Part shown: positions 15,598 to 24,576 of the stretch, piece by piece | Numbering within the stretch: position 1 is the first letter of the stretch | Layout of the letters: each line of letters begins with the position of its first letter | Assembly (NCBI RefSeq): GCF_029909975.1 | Contig: NZ_CP094516.1 | Span: 434,001 to 498,000 of the forward strand | Source of the DNA: Bradyrhizobium sp. ISRA430 | GTDB taxonomy: Bacteria; Pseudomonadota; Alphaproteobacteria; Rhizobiales; Xanthobacteraceae | DNA length: 64,000 nt | Reading direction: 5' to 3' | The notes under the pieces: generated by a model | What the model was told of the DNA's origin: nothing | Database searches by the model: none | Seen by the model: only the letters and a program-made list of their open reading frames with translations | Made by a program: the position numbers and the translations under genes

Positions 15598-16395
15598 ATG
15601 GCCGAGATCGCCGCATCACGCCCCGCGTCGACGATCCTGCTGCTGCGCGACGGCGCAGCACGGGAAATCGAGGTCTTTATGATGGTCCGCCATCATCAGA
15701 TCGAGTTCAACTCGGGTGCGCTGGTGTTTCCCGGCGGCAGCGTCGATGCCGGCGACAAGGAGATCGTCGCCCGGTCCGAGCTGTATTCGGGCGGCGAAGG
15801 CCTGAGCGAAGCGGAGCGCGGCTTCCGCATCGCCGCGATCCGCGAGACCTTCGAAGAGAGCGGCATCCTGCTGGCGCGGCCGAAGGGCTCGGGTGTCCCG
15901 ATCGATGCCAAGCGCGCCGGCGAGATCGCGGACGCGCACCGCGTCGCGCTGAACGAGCACAAGATCAGCTTCCTCAGCATCCTCGCCGACAACGGCCTCC
16001 AGCTCGCGCTCGACACGCTCGTGCCTTACGCGCACTGGATCACGCCGGAGGGCATGCCCAAGCGCTTCGACACCTGGTTTTTCCTCGCGGCAGCACCGCC
16101 CGATCAGCTCGGCGCGCATGACGGGCGCGAGTCGACGGACTCGATCTGGGTGTCGCCGCGCGAGGCGGTGGAGGGCGGTGAAAGTGGCCGCTTCAAGCTG
16201 CCGTTCCCGACCACGCGCAACCTGATCCGGCTGGCGAAGCAGGGCAGTGTGGCCGCGGCGCTCGACCATGCCCGCGGCATGTCCATCGTCACGGTGATGC
16301 CGGTCATGACCAAGACCGAAAGCGGCCGTCAGCTCCGTATCCCCCGCGAAGCCGGCTATGACGGTGAGGTGTTCGAGGTGGGCGCCCTCGGCTGA
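15598..16395 (+). CDS. Nudix hydrolase
   Basis: A 265-residue Nudix-superfamily protein. The box is split by an insert, as in the CoA/long-type group: GGSVDAGDKE near 43-52 and then RETFEESGI near 82-90, giving the REXXEE core. The long spacing resembles NUDT7/NUDT8/NUDT19-like CoA diphosphatases; CoA or acyl-CoA hydrolysis would fit the neighbouring CoA genes but is inference. ATG 15598 lies four bases after the DapA-like stop with a weak AGGT site, pointing to translational coupling. Confidence 0.85.
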   Translation: MAEIAASRPASTILLLRDGAAREIEVFMMVRHHQIEFNSGALVFPGGSVDAGDKEIVARSELYSGGEGLSEAERGFRIAAIRETFEESGILLARPKGSGVPIDAKRAGEIADAHRVALNEHKISFLSILADNGLQLALDTLVPYAHWITPEGMPKRFDTWFFLAAAPPDQLGAHDGRESTDSIWVSPREAVEGGESGRFKLPFPTTRNLIRLAKQGSVAAALDHARGMSIVTVMPVMTKTESGRQLRIPREAGYDGEVFEVGALG

Positions 16396-16476
16396 CACAC
16401 TTCGATATGTAGCGAATTATCGGTGATCGCGGCCGCGTTAAGTTCCGTCGCCTGAGAGCAGGACGGAACGCGTGAC

Positions 16477-17391
16477 ATGGATAGCCGGCAGGACACCAAC
16501 ATTGCCGTCGAGCTGGCGCTGCTGCTCGCGCTCGCCACGCTCTGGGGCGGCTCCTACACCTTCATCAAGCTCGGCATCGCCACCATTCCGCCGATCACGC
16601 TGATTGCCGCGCGCACCGCGATCGCCGGCCTGCTGCTGCTCGCCGTGATGCGGGCGCGCGGCATCGGGATGCCGACGGATGCCGCGACATGGCAGCGCTT
16701 CGCCTTCCAGGCCGTGCTCAACAGCGTGATCCCCTGGACGCTGATCGCGTGGGGCGAGCGCCATGTCGATGCCGCCCTTGCCACCATCCTCAACTCGGCG
16801 GCGCCGATCTTCACCTTCCTGTTCACCGCCATCGTAACCCGGCACGAAGCGACGACGCCCCGCAAGCTGATCGGCGTGGTCGCCGGTATGGCCGGCATCT
16901 GCCTGATCGTCGGGGTCGATGCCTTCCATGACATCGGTCGGGGTCTCATCGCGGAAGCGGCCATCGTCGCCGCGACCATCTGCTACGCCTGCGCTGCGAT
17001 CTTCAGCCGTGGCTTCAAGGGCCTCGATCCGATGGCGCCGGCGGCCGGCTCGCTGCTTGCGGGGGCGGCGGCCTTGATCCCGGCCTCGCTCATGGTCGAG
17101 CAGCCCTGGACGCTGTCGCCCTCGCTGGTCTCGGTGCTGGCGCTGCTTGCGCTCACCGTGTTCTCGACCGCGGTGGCGTTCGCAATCTATTTCCGCCTGA
17201 TCCAGACCCTCGGCTCCGTCGGGACCACCGCGCAGGCCTATCTCCGCGTGCCGATCGGGGTCGCCATCAGCGTCGCCTTCCTCGGCGAAAGCCTGAGCCG
17301 GACCGCCTGGATCGGGCTTGCCTGCGTCGTCATCGGCGTCGCCGCCATGACCATTCCGGCCAGGGGCCCGGCCAGCGTCAAAACGTCCTGA
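16477..17391 (+). CDS. EamA/DMT-superfamily transporter
   Basis: A 304-residue polytopic inner-membrane protein with ten predicted helices in two EamA repeats (first begins LLLALATLWGGSYTFIKLG; second begins AAIVAATICYACAAIFSRG). The family exports amino acids, nucleosides or other small metabolites; the substrate is not predictable. It stands alone, 81 bp after the Nudix gene. The ATG is the first in frame and begins the membrane domain. Confidence 0.92.
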   Translation: MDSRQDTNIAVELALLLALATLWGGSYTFIKLGIATIPPITLIAARTAIAGLLLLAVMRARGIGMPTDAATWQRFAFQAVLNSVIPWTLIAWGERHVDAALATILNSAAPIFTFLFTAIVTRHEATTPRKLIGVVAGMAGICLIVGVDAFHDIGRGLIAEAAIVAATICYACAAIFSRGFKGLDPMAPAAGSLLAGAAALIPASLMVEQPWTLSPSLVSVLALLALTVFSTAVAFAIYFRLIQTLGSVGTTAQAYLRVPIGVAISVAFLGESLSRTAWIGLACVVIGVAAMTIPARGPASVKTS

Positions 17392-17524
17392 TCGGAAGGG
17401 TTAACCGAAGACGGAGGGCGCTGCCCGGCCCGCGATGTTAAGGATATTCCGCGGCCCAAGGCATGTTCCCCCGAGGCCGCAATACGTCGTATATTGGGCT
17501 TCCCGTAGCCCGGTCCTCAACCCA

Positions 17525-20212
17525 ATGTCCGCCGAATCGACGCCGAATCCCGAGAAGAAGCGAATATTCTCGCTCTCCATCGGCCAGCTCACGTTCGGCA
17601 GCTTCCTCCTGGTGCTGGCGGTGATCATCGTCACCTCGACCGCGAGCGTGATCGCGATCCGGCATATCGATTCGACCTTCGCCGAGCTGCAGCGGCTCCA
17701 GAGCGTCGGCGATCTCGCCGAGGACATTGACCGGCGCATGAACGAGTTGCGGCTCGCCGCGCGCGACTTCGTTACCGACCCCGGCGCCGGAATCCAGTTC
17801 CAGCAGGTCGGCGAGGCGGCCGCGACGCTGAGCGACATCCTGAAGAAGACCCGCATCGAGCTCGCGCCCGAGCAGCAGGACATGATCGACGGAGTCACCG
17901 AGCGGCTCGCGACCTACCGTAGCGGATTGGAGCGCATTTCGACGCTGATCGACCGCCGCGCCCAGTTGCTTGCCGGCCTGCCGCCGCTGCGCGAGAGGTT
18001 CGATGCTGCGGTCGCCGGAACCGCCGATCGCGAGCTGGCGTCCCGCCTGTCGGAGGCGCAGAGCCGGATCGCGCTGGGATTGCTGGCTCGCAATCCGTCG
18101 GCGGCCGAGCAGGCGGCACAGAGCATGCGGACGACGGACATCGCCGACACCAAGCTGAAGGCGGCCGTGAACGACTACGCCGAAGCCATCATCGCGGTGG
18201 CCGTCCGCGAACGGCAGATCGCCGATATCGATCGCGAGGTGCTGGGAACCGAGGGCCGGCTGATCGGACGTGTCACCGAGCTGCTGCGCGAGGTCAGCGC
18301 GCGGCGCGGTCATGTGCTGTCGCGCGACTTCGCCCGCACGCTGACGGAGGCCAGATGGCAGAGCATCGTGCTCGGTACGATTTGCGTGCTGATCGGCATC
18401 GTCGCGGCCGCCTTCGTGGTGCGGCGGACAGTCCGTCCGCTCGCCCAGATTGCAAGGTCGATCCGCGCGCTGGCCGCCGGCGAGAAGAGGACGTCGATCC
18501 CGTCCGCCGACCTCGACAACGAGATCGGCGACATCGCCCGCGCGGCCGAGGTGTTCCGCCGTGCGCTGGAGGAGGCCGACACGGCGCGCGAAGCGGCGGT
18601 GCGCGCGCTGACCGAGCAGCGCCTCGCCGAGGAGAGCTATCGCAAGCTGTTCGAGGGCTCGGTCGACGGCATCTATGTCACGACGCCGGCCGGTGACCTC
18701 CTCAACGCCAATCCCGCGCTGGCGCGGATGATGGGCTACGACAGCCCGCAGCACCTCATCGACAGCATCAGCGACATCGCCCATACCATCTACGTCCATC
18801 CTGAGGCACGCGCCGAATACCAGCGGTTGATGGAGCGCGACGGCATGGTGCGAGAGTTCGAGTACCAGGTGCGCCAGCGCAGCGGCAACATCTTGTGGCT
18901 CTCGGACAGCGCGAGCGGCGTGCGGGACGAGCAGGGCAAGATCGTTCGCTACGAGGGTACGCTGCGCGACATCACCGACCAGAAGCGCGCCGAAGACGCC
19001 ATCGCCGAGGGCCGCCGCCTGTTGCAGCAGGTCATCGACACCGTGCCCGCGGTGATCAACGTCAAGAACCGCGATCTGCGCTACGTGCTGATGAACCGCT
19101 ACATGGCCGGCATCTTCGGCATCGAGCCGAAGGATGCCATCGGCCGTACCACGGCCGACCTGATGTCGCGCTACGGCGCGGCCAAGACCGACGAGAACGA
19201 CAAGCGGGTGCTGAAGTTCCGCAAAGGGCTCGGCTTCTACGAGGAGGAGTACAAGGATTCCTCCGGCAACATGCGGCAATGGCTCGTCAACAAGCTGCCA
19301 CTGCTCGACGCCGAGGGCGAGATCGAGCGGATCGTCACGGTGGCGCTCGACATCGGCGAACGCAAGCGCGGCGAGCAGGAGATGCGCAAGGCGAAGGAAG
19401 CCGCCGAGACCGCGCTGCGCAATCTGCGCGAGACCCAGGCCTCGCTGATCGAGGCGGAGAAGTTAGCTGCGCTGGGGCGGCTGGTCGCGGGTGTTGCGCA
19501 CGAGGTCAACAATCCCGTCGGCATCAGCCTGACGGTCGCCTCTGCGCTGGAGCGCAAGACTGCGATGTTCAGCGCCGAAGTCGAGCGCGGCGAGCTGCGC
19601 CGCTCGACGCTCAACGAATATCTCAACACCAGCCGCGACGCGTCCTCGCAGCTCGTGTCCAATCTCAACCGCGCTGCCGAGCTGATCCAGTCGTTCAAGC
19701 AGGTCGCGGCCGATCGCAACTATTCGGACCAGCGCACCTTCGACCTCGCCGACCTCACCGAGCAAGTCGTGCTGAGCCTGCGGCCGGGGCTGCGCAAGCA
19801 CAATCTGACGCTCAACGTCGACTGTCAGCCCGATCTGACCATGAACAGCTATCCCGGCCCGTACGGCCAGGTGCTGACCAACCTGTTCCTCAATGCGGTG
19901 GCGCACGCCTTCCCCGACGGCCGGCCGGGAATCATCGACATCCAGGTGCGCGAGTCCGGCAAGGACAATGTCGAGATCATCTTCTCCGACAATGGCTGCG
20001 GCATGAGCCTCGACGTGCGCCGCCGCGCCTTCGATCCGTTTTTCACGACGCGGCGCGACCAGGGCGGGACGGGGCTCGGGCTGCACATCGTCTACAGCAT
20101 CGTCACCAACCGGCTCGGCGGGCGTCTCGATCTCGACTCCGAGCCGGGCGGCGGGACGCGCATCCAGATGATCCTGCCGCGCACGGCGCCGCTCGAGCAA
20201 GCGGCGGAGTAG
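17525..20212 (+). CDS. Hybrid-free PAS sensor histidine kinase
   Basis: An 895-residue membrane sensor kinase. TM1 is about residues 18-42, a helical periplasmic sensing domain follows (about 45-275), TM2 is about 278-298, then HAMP, two PAS domains (about 375-490 and 500-620), a HisKA-like dimerisation helix with phospho-His in AGVAHEVNNP (about 659) and a HATPase_c domain (NLFLNAVAHAF, DNGCGM, GGTGLGLH). No receiver domain and no adjacent response regulator are seen, so it is an orphan. ATG 17525 begins the cytoplasmic leader; the frame is open from 17435 but the extra residues are not kinase-like. Confidence 0.92.
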   Translation: MSAESTPNPEKKRIFSLSIGQLTFGSFLLVLAVIIVTSTASVIAIRHIDSTFAELQRLQSVGDLAEDIDRRMNELRLAARDFVTDPGAGIQFQQVGEAAATLSDILKKTRIELAPEQQDMIDGVTERLATYRSGLERISTLIDRRAQLLAGLPPLRERFDAAVAGTADRELASRLSEAQSRIALGLLARNPSAAEQAAQSMRTTDIADTKLKAAVNDYAEAIIAVAVRERQIADIDREVLGTEGRLIGRVTELLREVSARRGHVLSRDFARTLTEARWQSIVLGTICVLIGIVAAAFVVRRTVRPLAQIARSIRALAAGEKRTSIPSADLDNEIGDIARAAEVFRRALEEADTAREAAVRALTEQRLAEESYRKLFEGSVDGIYVTTPAGDLLNANPALARMMGYDSPQHLIDSISDIAHTIYVHPEARAEYQRLMERDGMVREFEYQVRQRSGNILWLSDSASGVRDEQGKIVRYEGTLRDITDQKRAEDAIAEGRRLLQQVIDTVPAVINVKNRDLRYVLMNRYMAGIFGIEPKDAIGRTTADLMSRYGAAKTDENDKRVLKFRKGLGFYEEEYKDSSGNMRQWLVNKLPLLDAEGEIERIVTVALDIGERKRGEQEMRKAKEAAETALRNLRETQASLIEAEKLAALGRLVAGVAHEVNNPVGISLTVASALERKTAMFSAEVERGELRRSTLNEYLNTSRDASSQLVSNLNRAAELIQSFKQVAADRNYSDQRTFDLADLTEQVVLSLRPGLRKHNLTLNVDCQPDLTMNSYPGPYGQVLTNLFLNAVAHAFPDGRPGIIDIQVRESGKDNVEIIFSDNGCGMSLDVRRRAFDPFFTTRRDQGGTGLGLHIVYSIVTNRLGGRLDLDSEPGGGTRIQMILPRTAPLEQAAE

Positions 20213-20563
20213 CTACTCCACGTCCGCCAGCTTGCGCAGCGTGGCGCCGAAGATCTGGCTCGCCTTGCCGACGAGCGCCGTTCCCGTCATCTCCGCACCT
20301 GTGTCCGTGAAGGTCCCGCTGACGCCGATGCCGACTGGGGCCGGGCCGCCGAACAGTGGATTGTCGTCGCCTCGCGGGGAGGTGTGCCGCTGCACCAGCA
20401 CCTCGCCCTTGAAGGTGTTGTCCCTCACCGTGTAGCTGCCGGTGTAATAGAGATAGGCATCGCCGCCGAGGATCTTGCCGTCGCGAAAAAAGATCACACC
20501 GCTGCCCTTGCCGACTCGACCATCGAGCAGCGTCACGTGAATCGAATAGAGGCCGTTCTTCAT
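20213..20563 (-). CDS. GrlR-like regulatory protein
   Basis: A 116-residue protein matching the GrlR-like small beta-barrel family (MKNGLYSIHVTLLDGR start, GSGVIFFRDGKILGGDAYLYYTGSY, then TSPRGDDNPLFGG). The founding member, GrlR of enterohaemorrhagic E. coli, represses the type III secretion activator GrlA; chromosomal homologues in non-pathogens have no known partner. No GrlA or type III genes are present here. It converges with the sensor kinase gene; their stops are directly adjacent. Confidence 0.8.
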   Translation of the reverse strand: MKNGLYSIHVTLLDGRVGKGSGVIFFRDGKILGGDAYLYYTGSYTVRDNTFKGEVLVQRHTSPRGDDNPLFGGPAPVGIGVSGTFTDTGAEMTGTALVGKASQIFGATLRKLADVE

Positions 20564-20926
20564 AACGTCCCGCGGCCGGTCGCTTTCGCCCTTGGCGTAC
20601 CGGTCCAGCTTTTATGCCAAAGCATGTTCGCCCGCGCAACGCGGCAGTTTGGCGGCCAACGGCGCTCGTCGATGGCGCGAGCCGTAGTTGTCCCGGCTTG
20701 TTTGTGACGGGGATATGACGGTCTCATGCTGACGTGGGACCAATCGTGCGAATCAAGTTGGCCCGCGAAATGCATGACCATCATTGCACCGGCCGCGGGG
20801 TGCTGGAGCAAGACGAACATGACCCACTGGATCGATTCCGGCGGCGATGAGCCGCGCCTGTACGGTACGCGTCCCACGAATTGCGAAGCAGACCAGGTTG
20901 GCAGCGCGGCGACACGCTGGAGAAGT
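20564..20926. other. Intergenic region without recognisable gene
   Basis: It lies between the divergent GrlR-like gene and the secreted protein gene. Reading frames here have no family resemblance. It must hold both promoters, but I see no convincing -35/-10 pair or strong palindrome. An in-frame ATG at 20819 could extend the downstream gene. Confidence 0.5.
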
Positions 20927-21313
20927 GTGTGCAGGCTCGGCTGTGCGTTCCTGCTCGTCGCCCTCGCTGTCCCCTTGGCGCACGCGCGCGACCGCGGCCA
21001 ATTCGTCAACACCAATGCCGAATTGAAGGCCTGGTTCGACGGACTGCGAAGCGGCAAGGGGCCATGCTGCTCCGATGCCGACGGTTCGGCGATCTCGGAC
21101 TCCGACTGGGAGAGCAAGGACGGGCACTATCGTGTCCGCGTCCCGCGCTACGGCTATGTGACCGGCGGCCAGCCGCAGGAGCTCGTCTGGGTCGACGTAC
21201 CCGAGGAAGCCGTGATCTCGGAGCCCAACCGGGTTGGGCGCACGATGGTCTGGCCGATCTACGGCTATACGGGCGTCACGATCCGCTGCTTCATGCCGGG
21301 AAGCATGACCTAG
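20927..21313 (+). CDS. Exported hypothetical protein with CC motif
   Basis: The product starts with a hydrophobic signal sequence (CAFLLVALAVPLAHA, cleavage likely before RDRGQF) and has a mature domain of about 105 residues (TNAELKAWFDGLRSGKG, then PCCSDADG, then a YRVRVPRYGY beta region and VWPIYGYTGVTIRCFMPGS). Similar short exported proteins with WF..LRS..G.PCC are common in Bradyrhizobium and uncharacterised. GTG 20927 is chosen because it places the signal peptide at the N terminus and has GGAGAAG upstream, though very close. ATG 20819 or 20726 would give 164 or 195 residues with an atypical leader. Confidence 0.7.
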   Translation: MCRLGCAFLLVALAVPLAHARDRGQFVNTNAELKAWFDGLRSGKGPCCSDADGSAISDSDWESKDGHYRVRVPRYGYVTGGQPQELVWVDVPEEAVISEPNRVGRTMVWPIYGYTGVTIRCFMPGSMT

Positions 21314-21358
21314 CTCGGCGCGCGACAGCTCTCGTGTCCGATACGCCGTGCGGCGTCG

Positions 21359-21742
21359 TCAGGCGTACTTCTTGTCGCGCTCGAGCAGCTCGATGGAGAT
21401 GCCTTCCGGGCCGCGGATGAAGCAGATGCGGACGCCGGGCCGGATGGTCGTCGGCTCGCGCGTGAACTCAACGCCCTTGGCCTTGATCTCGGCGGCGACG
21501 GCGTCGATGTCTTTCACTGTGAGGCCGAAATGGTCGAGGCCCTGATGGGGATGCGGGGGCGGCGGGCTGACGGCGCCTTCAGCCTCCAGCGGTGCAATGA
21601 AGATCTTGGCGCCGCCAAGGTTCACGTCGATCCGTCCCGGAGCGCGCACGATCTCGCCACCGAGGACATCCCGCAGCCAGGCCGCCGTGGCCTCCGGATC
21701 GGGGCTGCGCAAATGGACGTGGTCCCAAGTGACGACTGGCAT
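21359..21742 (-). CDS. VOC-family (glyoxalase/dioxygenase fold) protein
   Basis: A 127-residue single vicinal-oxygen-chelate domain. It opens with TWDHVHLRSPDPEATAAWLR (first metal His), has LDHFGLTVKDIDA in the middle and FIRGPEGISIELLER at the end (Glu ligand), which are the usual metal positions. It could be a lactoylglutathione-lyase-like or epimerase-like enzyme; the substrate is unknown. The ATG is preceded by GGGAGGAAA. It stands alone, convergent with the preceding exported protein. Confidence 0.88.
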   Translation of the reverse strand: MPVVTWDHVHLRSPDPEATAAWLRDVLGGEIVRAPGRIDVNLGGAKIFIAPLEAEGAVSPPPPHPHQGLDHFGLTVKDIDAVAAEIKAKGVEFTREPTTIRPGVRICFIRGPEGISIELLERDKKYA

Positions 21743-21873
21743 TTCATTTCCTCCCGACCGGGGCTTGCGATGTTGCAGTGCATGTTAGCGATCCCGGCCG
21801 ATGATCGCCACCGTCCTTCCCGGAATCGCTTGTGCGCGGGAACCATAGTTCGTCTGCTGTATTAAGGTAAGGA

Positions 21874-22491
21874 GTGGCCGAATCCATTATCGCTATCGGT
21901 GACGCAGCCATGAACGCAGGGTTTGGCCGGGTCGGGTTGAGACGCTTCGCTGGGGTCGGTGATCGCTTGGCGCATGCGGCGACGATCGTGAGCGTCTCAT
22001 TTGGCCGAAGCCTCCTATGGTTGCTGGCAGCACTTGTTGTCGGATGCGGTGTTTGGATGCTGATGCCGGCCAAAGGCAACGGCGCTCAAGGCGAGCCAGG
22101 AAAATCCGAGTTGGCGGCCGTCGATCCCGCGCCGGCCATATCGCCCTCGGCGAACCAGGATGCAACGTCCGCGACGGTTTCCGGCGTACAGGCGGCGGCG
22201 GAGCTCGATCGCCTTCGGATTTCGTCGCAGACCTGGCGACGCGGCGGGCTTGGCTCGAAGGCGCTGGTGACCTTCACCCTGCGAAACGACAATGATTATG
22301 CCGTAAGAGATCTTAAGATCGTCTGCGCCTTCACCCGGCGCGACGGCAGCCATCTGACCGATCGCAGCCGCCTGCTTCGCGAAACCGTGAGCATGAAGAG
22401 CCGCAGGACCTTTGTGCGCATTCCCATCGGCTTCATCAACGTTAATGCCGATCAGGCCACATGCTCGGTGATCGCAGCGCGGCGTGCGTGA
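21874..22491 (+). CDS. Single-pass membrane protein, unknown function
   Basis: A 205-residue protein. A short N-terminal cytoplasmic part is followed by one transmembrane helix (about 46-66, RSLLWLLAALVVGCGVWML), a disordered Ala/Ser/Pro linker and a C-terminal beta-rich domain (about 105-205: LVTFTLRNDNDYAVRDLKIVC onward), which resembles FxLYD/BACON-like Ig-like domains in strand pattern. Start: GTG 21874 is directly preceded by GGTAAGGA; ATG 21910 is a close alternative. I do not recognise a family. A second membrane protein gene follows on the same strand. Confidence 0.7.
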   Translation: MAESIIAIGDAAMNAGFGRVGLRRFAGVGDRLAHAATIVSVSFGRSLLWLLAALVVGCGVWMLMPAKGNGAQGEPGKSELAAVDPAPAISPSANQDATSATVSGVQAAAELDRLRISSQTWRRGGLGSKALVTFTLRNDNDYAVRDLKIVCAFTRRDGSHLTDRSRLLRETVSMKSRRTFVRIPIGFINVNADQATCSVIAARRA

Positions 22492-22652
22492 AGGGGCGGA
22501 TGTCCCGGTAGCGGAAAAGTTACCGCCATGTCCGTGCTCGTCAAAAAACCTGGCGTTGCCGTTGAACCGAACGGCCTATCTTGAAACCAAATTAAAGGAT
22601 CGCCAGTTAAGGCGCAGTGCTCGCGCCTGGAAGCGCGCGCGGAGCGGTGCCA

Positions 22653-23141
22653 ATGCCCATCTTTCGGTATTTCATGTTCGTCGGTGGAGCGTTGCTCGCA
22701 CTGCTGTTGGCGGCGAATTTCATCTGGCCGACGCCGGCTGCGACGTCGGGCATCGCGAGCGCAAGCAACGACCCGCCGCTGATCCGTATCCGGTCGGATC
22801 GACATCTGCCGGAACGTGTCGTTCTCGATACCAGCAAGCCGACGATTGCCCCTCCTGTCGTGCAGGCGGCCGCGGTTGCCGCGCCGCAGCCAGCGCAGGC
22901 GAACGCGTCACCCGGCCTGAACGAAATGTCGGCGAAGGCGCGGGTACGCGAGACCTTCGCCCAGTTCATCCCGCCCGGGTCAAAGGCCGAGGCAACATCG
23001 GTCAAGAAGACCGACGCCAAGGCGCAGGCCTCGGTTCAGTCCAAGCGCAGGGTCGCCAGGGCCCGGCCGGCGCAGTTCGCCAGACCGATGATGCTGGTGG
23101 CGCAACAGCCGCATTTCGGCTTCTTCAACACGACTTGGTGA
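22653..23141 (+). CDS. Single-pass membrane or exported protein, unknown function
   Basis: A 162-residue protein. An N-terminal hydrophobic helix (MFVGGALLALLLAANFIW, about 7-25) is followed by an Ala/Pro-rich segment and a basic Lys/Ala/Gln/Arg-rich C-terminal half ending HFGFFNTTW. No catalytic motif is seen. ATG 22653 is supported by GGAG about ten bases upstream; a frame-open ATG at 22617 has none. It lies 161 bp after the preceding membrane protein gene; similar small proteins are frequent in Bradyrhizobium. Confidence 0.75.
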   Translation: MPIFRYFMFVGGALLALLLAANFIWPTPAATSGIASASNDPPLIRIRSDRHLPERVVLDTSKPTIAPPVVQAAAVAAPQPAQANASPGLNEMSAKARVRETFAQFIPPGSKAEATSVKKTDAKAQASVQSKRRVARARPAQFARPMMLVAQQPHFGFFNTTW

Positions 23142-23289
23142 GCTCCTCCGCTGCCCCAGCGGGGGGCCGGCAGGGCTTTTTATTTTCAAACCTCTCTGCT
23201 AAGTCGAACGCATCCGAGCGACGCGCTCGGTGCTGGTCCGCTGGCACCGAACGAGCATGTCTCGGTTGTGGCCCGGCCATCGGGCCGAA

Positions 23290-23366
23290 GCGCTCGTAGC
23301 TCAGCTGGATAGAGCATCGGATTTCGATTCCGAGGGTCGGGAGTTCGAATCTCTCCGAGCGCGCCA
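23290..23366 (+). tRNA. tRNA-Arg (anticodon TCG)
   Basis: A complete 77-nt cloverleaf. The acceptor GCGCTCG pairs with CGAGCGC, the D arm is GCTC...GAGC, the anticodon stem TCGGA/TCCGA encloses the loop TTTCGAT with anticodon TCG (reads CGA), the T arm is GGGAG-TTCGAAT-CTCTC, and the discriminator is G with an encoded CCA (23364-23366). No repeat of its 3' end was noticed nearby, so there is no sign of an island inserted here. Confidence 0.97.
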
Positions 23367-23564
23367 TTTCGGTCCGCAGTTCGCCGCGACACTCTCCACC
23401 CAACAAACCATCGCTCCGCGCCGGCGTGCGCCATCTCCGCCGATTATGAACATCGCCGGCATCCATCCCGGCTGAGCGCGTTGGAACCCGCCCTTCTGCG
23501 TTGTCACGCCGACCGGGGGCCATTCGTCATAGTTATGAGGAAGTGCGCCAAGGAAATGTGACCG

Positions 23565-24467
23565 ATGAACGAACAGGAATGGCTCACCGAGCAGTTCGCA
23601 GCTCATCGCACTCAATTGCGGAAGGCCGCCTACCGGATTCTTGGCTCGATGGGTGAGGCCGACGACGCCCTGCAGGAATCCTGGCTTCGGATCAGCCGCG
23701 CCAACGCACATGGCGTGGAGAATATGGGTGGATGGCTGACGACGATCGTCGGGCGGGTGTGCCTGGACATGCTGCGCGCGCGAGTCCGCAAGTCCAGGCG
23801 TGAGGAGTCCTTGGACTCGTTCGGGCCGGACGCGGTGACGAGTGGTGGGAATGTGATCGATCTCGAGCAGGAGGCGATGCTCGCCGATTCCGTCGGGCTG
23901 GCATTGCTCGTCGTCCTGCAGAGATTGCCACCAGCGGAGCGGGTCGCCTACGTCCTGCATGACATGTTCGATCTGCCCTTCGACGAAATCGCGTCAATTG
24001 TCGGGCGGTCTGTCGAGGCGACTCGCCAGCTTGCGAGCCGTGCGCGCCGCCGTGTTCAGGGAGGCAGGGCAGTTCCAGAGGCCAATCAGGCTCGCCGGCG
24101 TCAGATTGTGGAAGCCTTCCTCACAGCGTCTCGCGCCGGCGACTTCGCTGCCCTGGTCGCCGTGCTCGATCCCGACGTGGTGCTCCGTGCGGACGAGACC
24201 GCTGCACGCAGCGGAGTCGCAATAGAAATTCGCGGTGCGTCAACGATTGCCAGACGGGCGCTTGCGTTCTCGGGGCGCGCGCCGGCGACACGCCTTCTGC
24301 TCGTGAACGGTGCCGTTGGAGCGGCGTGGTTTCAAGACGAAGAACCCGCCATCATCTTTGCCTTCACTGTCGACGATGCGAAGATCGTTGAGATCGAGCT
24401 CATCGCCAATCCCGAAAGGCTTCGCAGCATCGACCTGGCAAATCTCGATGAGCAGGGGTCTTCATAA
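23565..24467 (+). CDS. ECF sigma factor with C-terminal NTF2/SnoaL-like domain (SigJ-like)
   Basis: A 300-residue extracytoplasmic-function sigma factor. Sigma2 is residues 5-75 (YRILGSMGEADDALQESWLR), sigma4 about 110-160 (LPPAERVAYVLHDMFDLPFDEIASIVG), and an SnoaL/NTF2-like domain follows (about 178-290, VEAFLTASRAGDFAALVAVLDPDV). Members with this tail (ECF41/ECF56 type) lack an anti-sigma factor and are controlled by the fused domain. The WLPEP linker motif of typical ECF41 is not seen, so the exact group is open. The YCII-domain gene 109 bp downstream is the likely target or partner. Confidence 0.9.
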   Translation: MNEQEWLTEQFAAHRTQLRKAAYRILGSMGEADDALQESWLRISRANAHGVENMGGWLTTIVGRVCLDMLRARVRKSRREESLDSFGPDAVTSGGNVIDLEQEAMLADSVGLALLVVLQRLPPAERVAYVLHDMFDLPFDEIASIVGRSVEATRQLASRARRRVQGGRAVPEANQARRRQIVEAFLTASRAGDFAALVAVLDPDVVLRADETAARSGVAIEIRGASTIARRALAFSGRAPATRLLLVNGAVGAAWFQDEEPAIIFAFTVDDAKIVEIELIANPERLRSIDLANLDEQGSS

Positions 24468-24576
24468 AAGACCGGGCTCCTGACGCGTCCTGTCACGAAG
24501 TGGGAGCTCTCTTTCGTCAATAAGGTATGGGCTGATGCCGAAGCCCAGGTTCGAGCAAACCCTGGAGATCAGCGCT

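Noticed and set aside
17438..19279. A 613-codon antisense frame in the PAS sensor kinase gene
   Set aside because: Shadow of the kinase coding strand; the plus strand has the complete kinase domain order.
23290..23366. tRNA-Arg as an attachment site for a genomic island
   Set aside because: I noticed no repeat of the tRNA 3' end, no integrase and no sharp change in gene type on either side.
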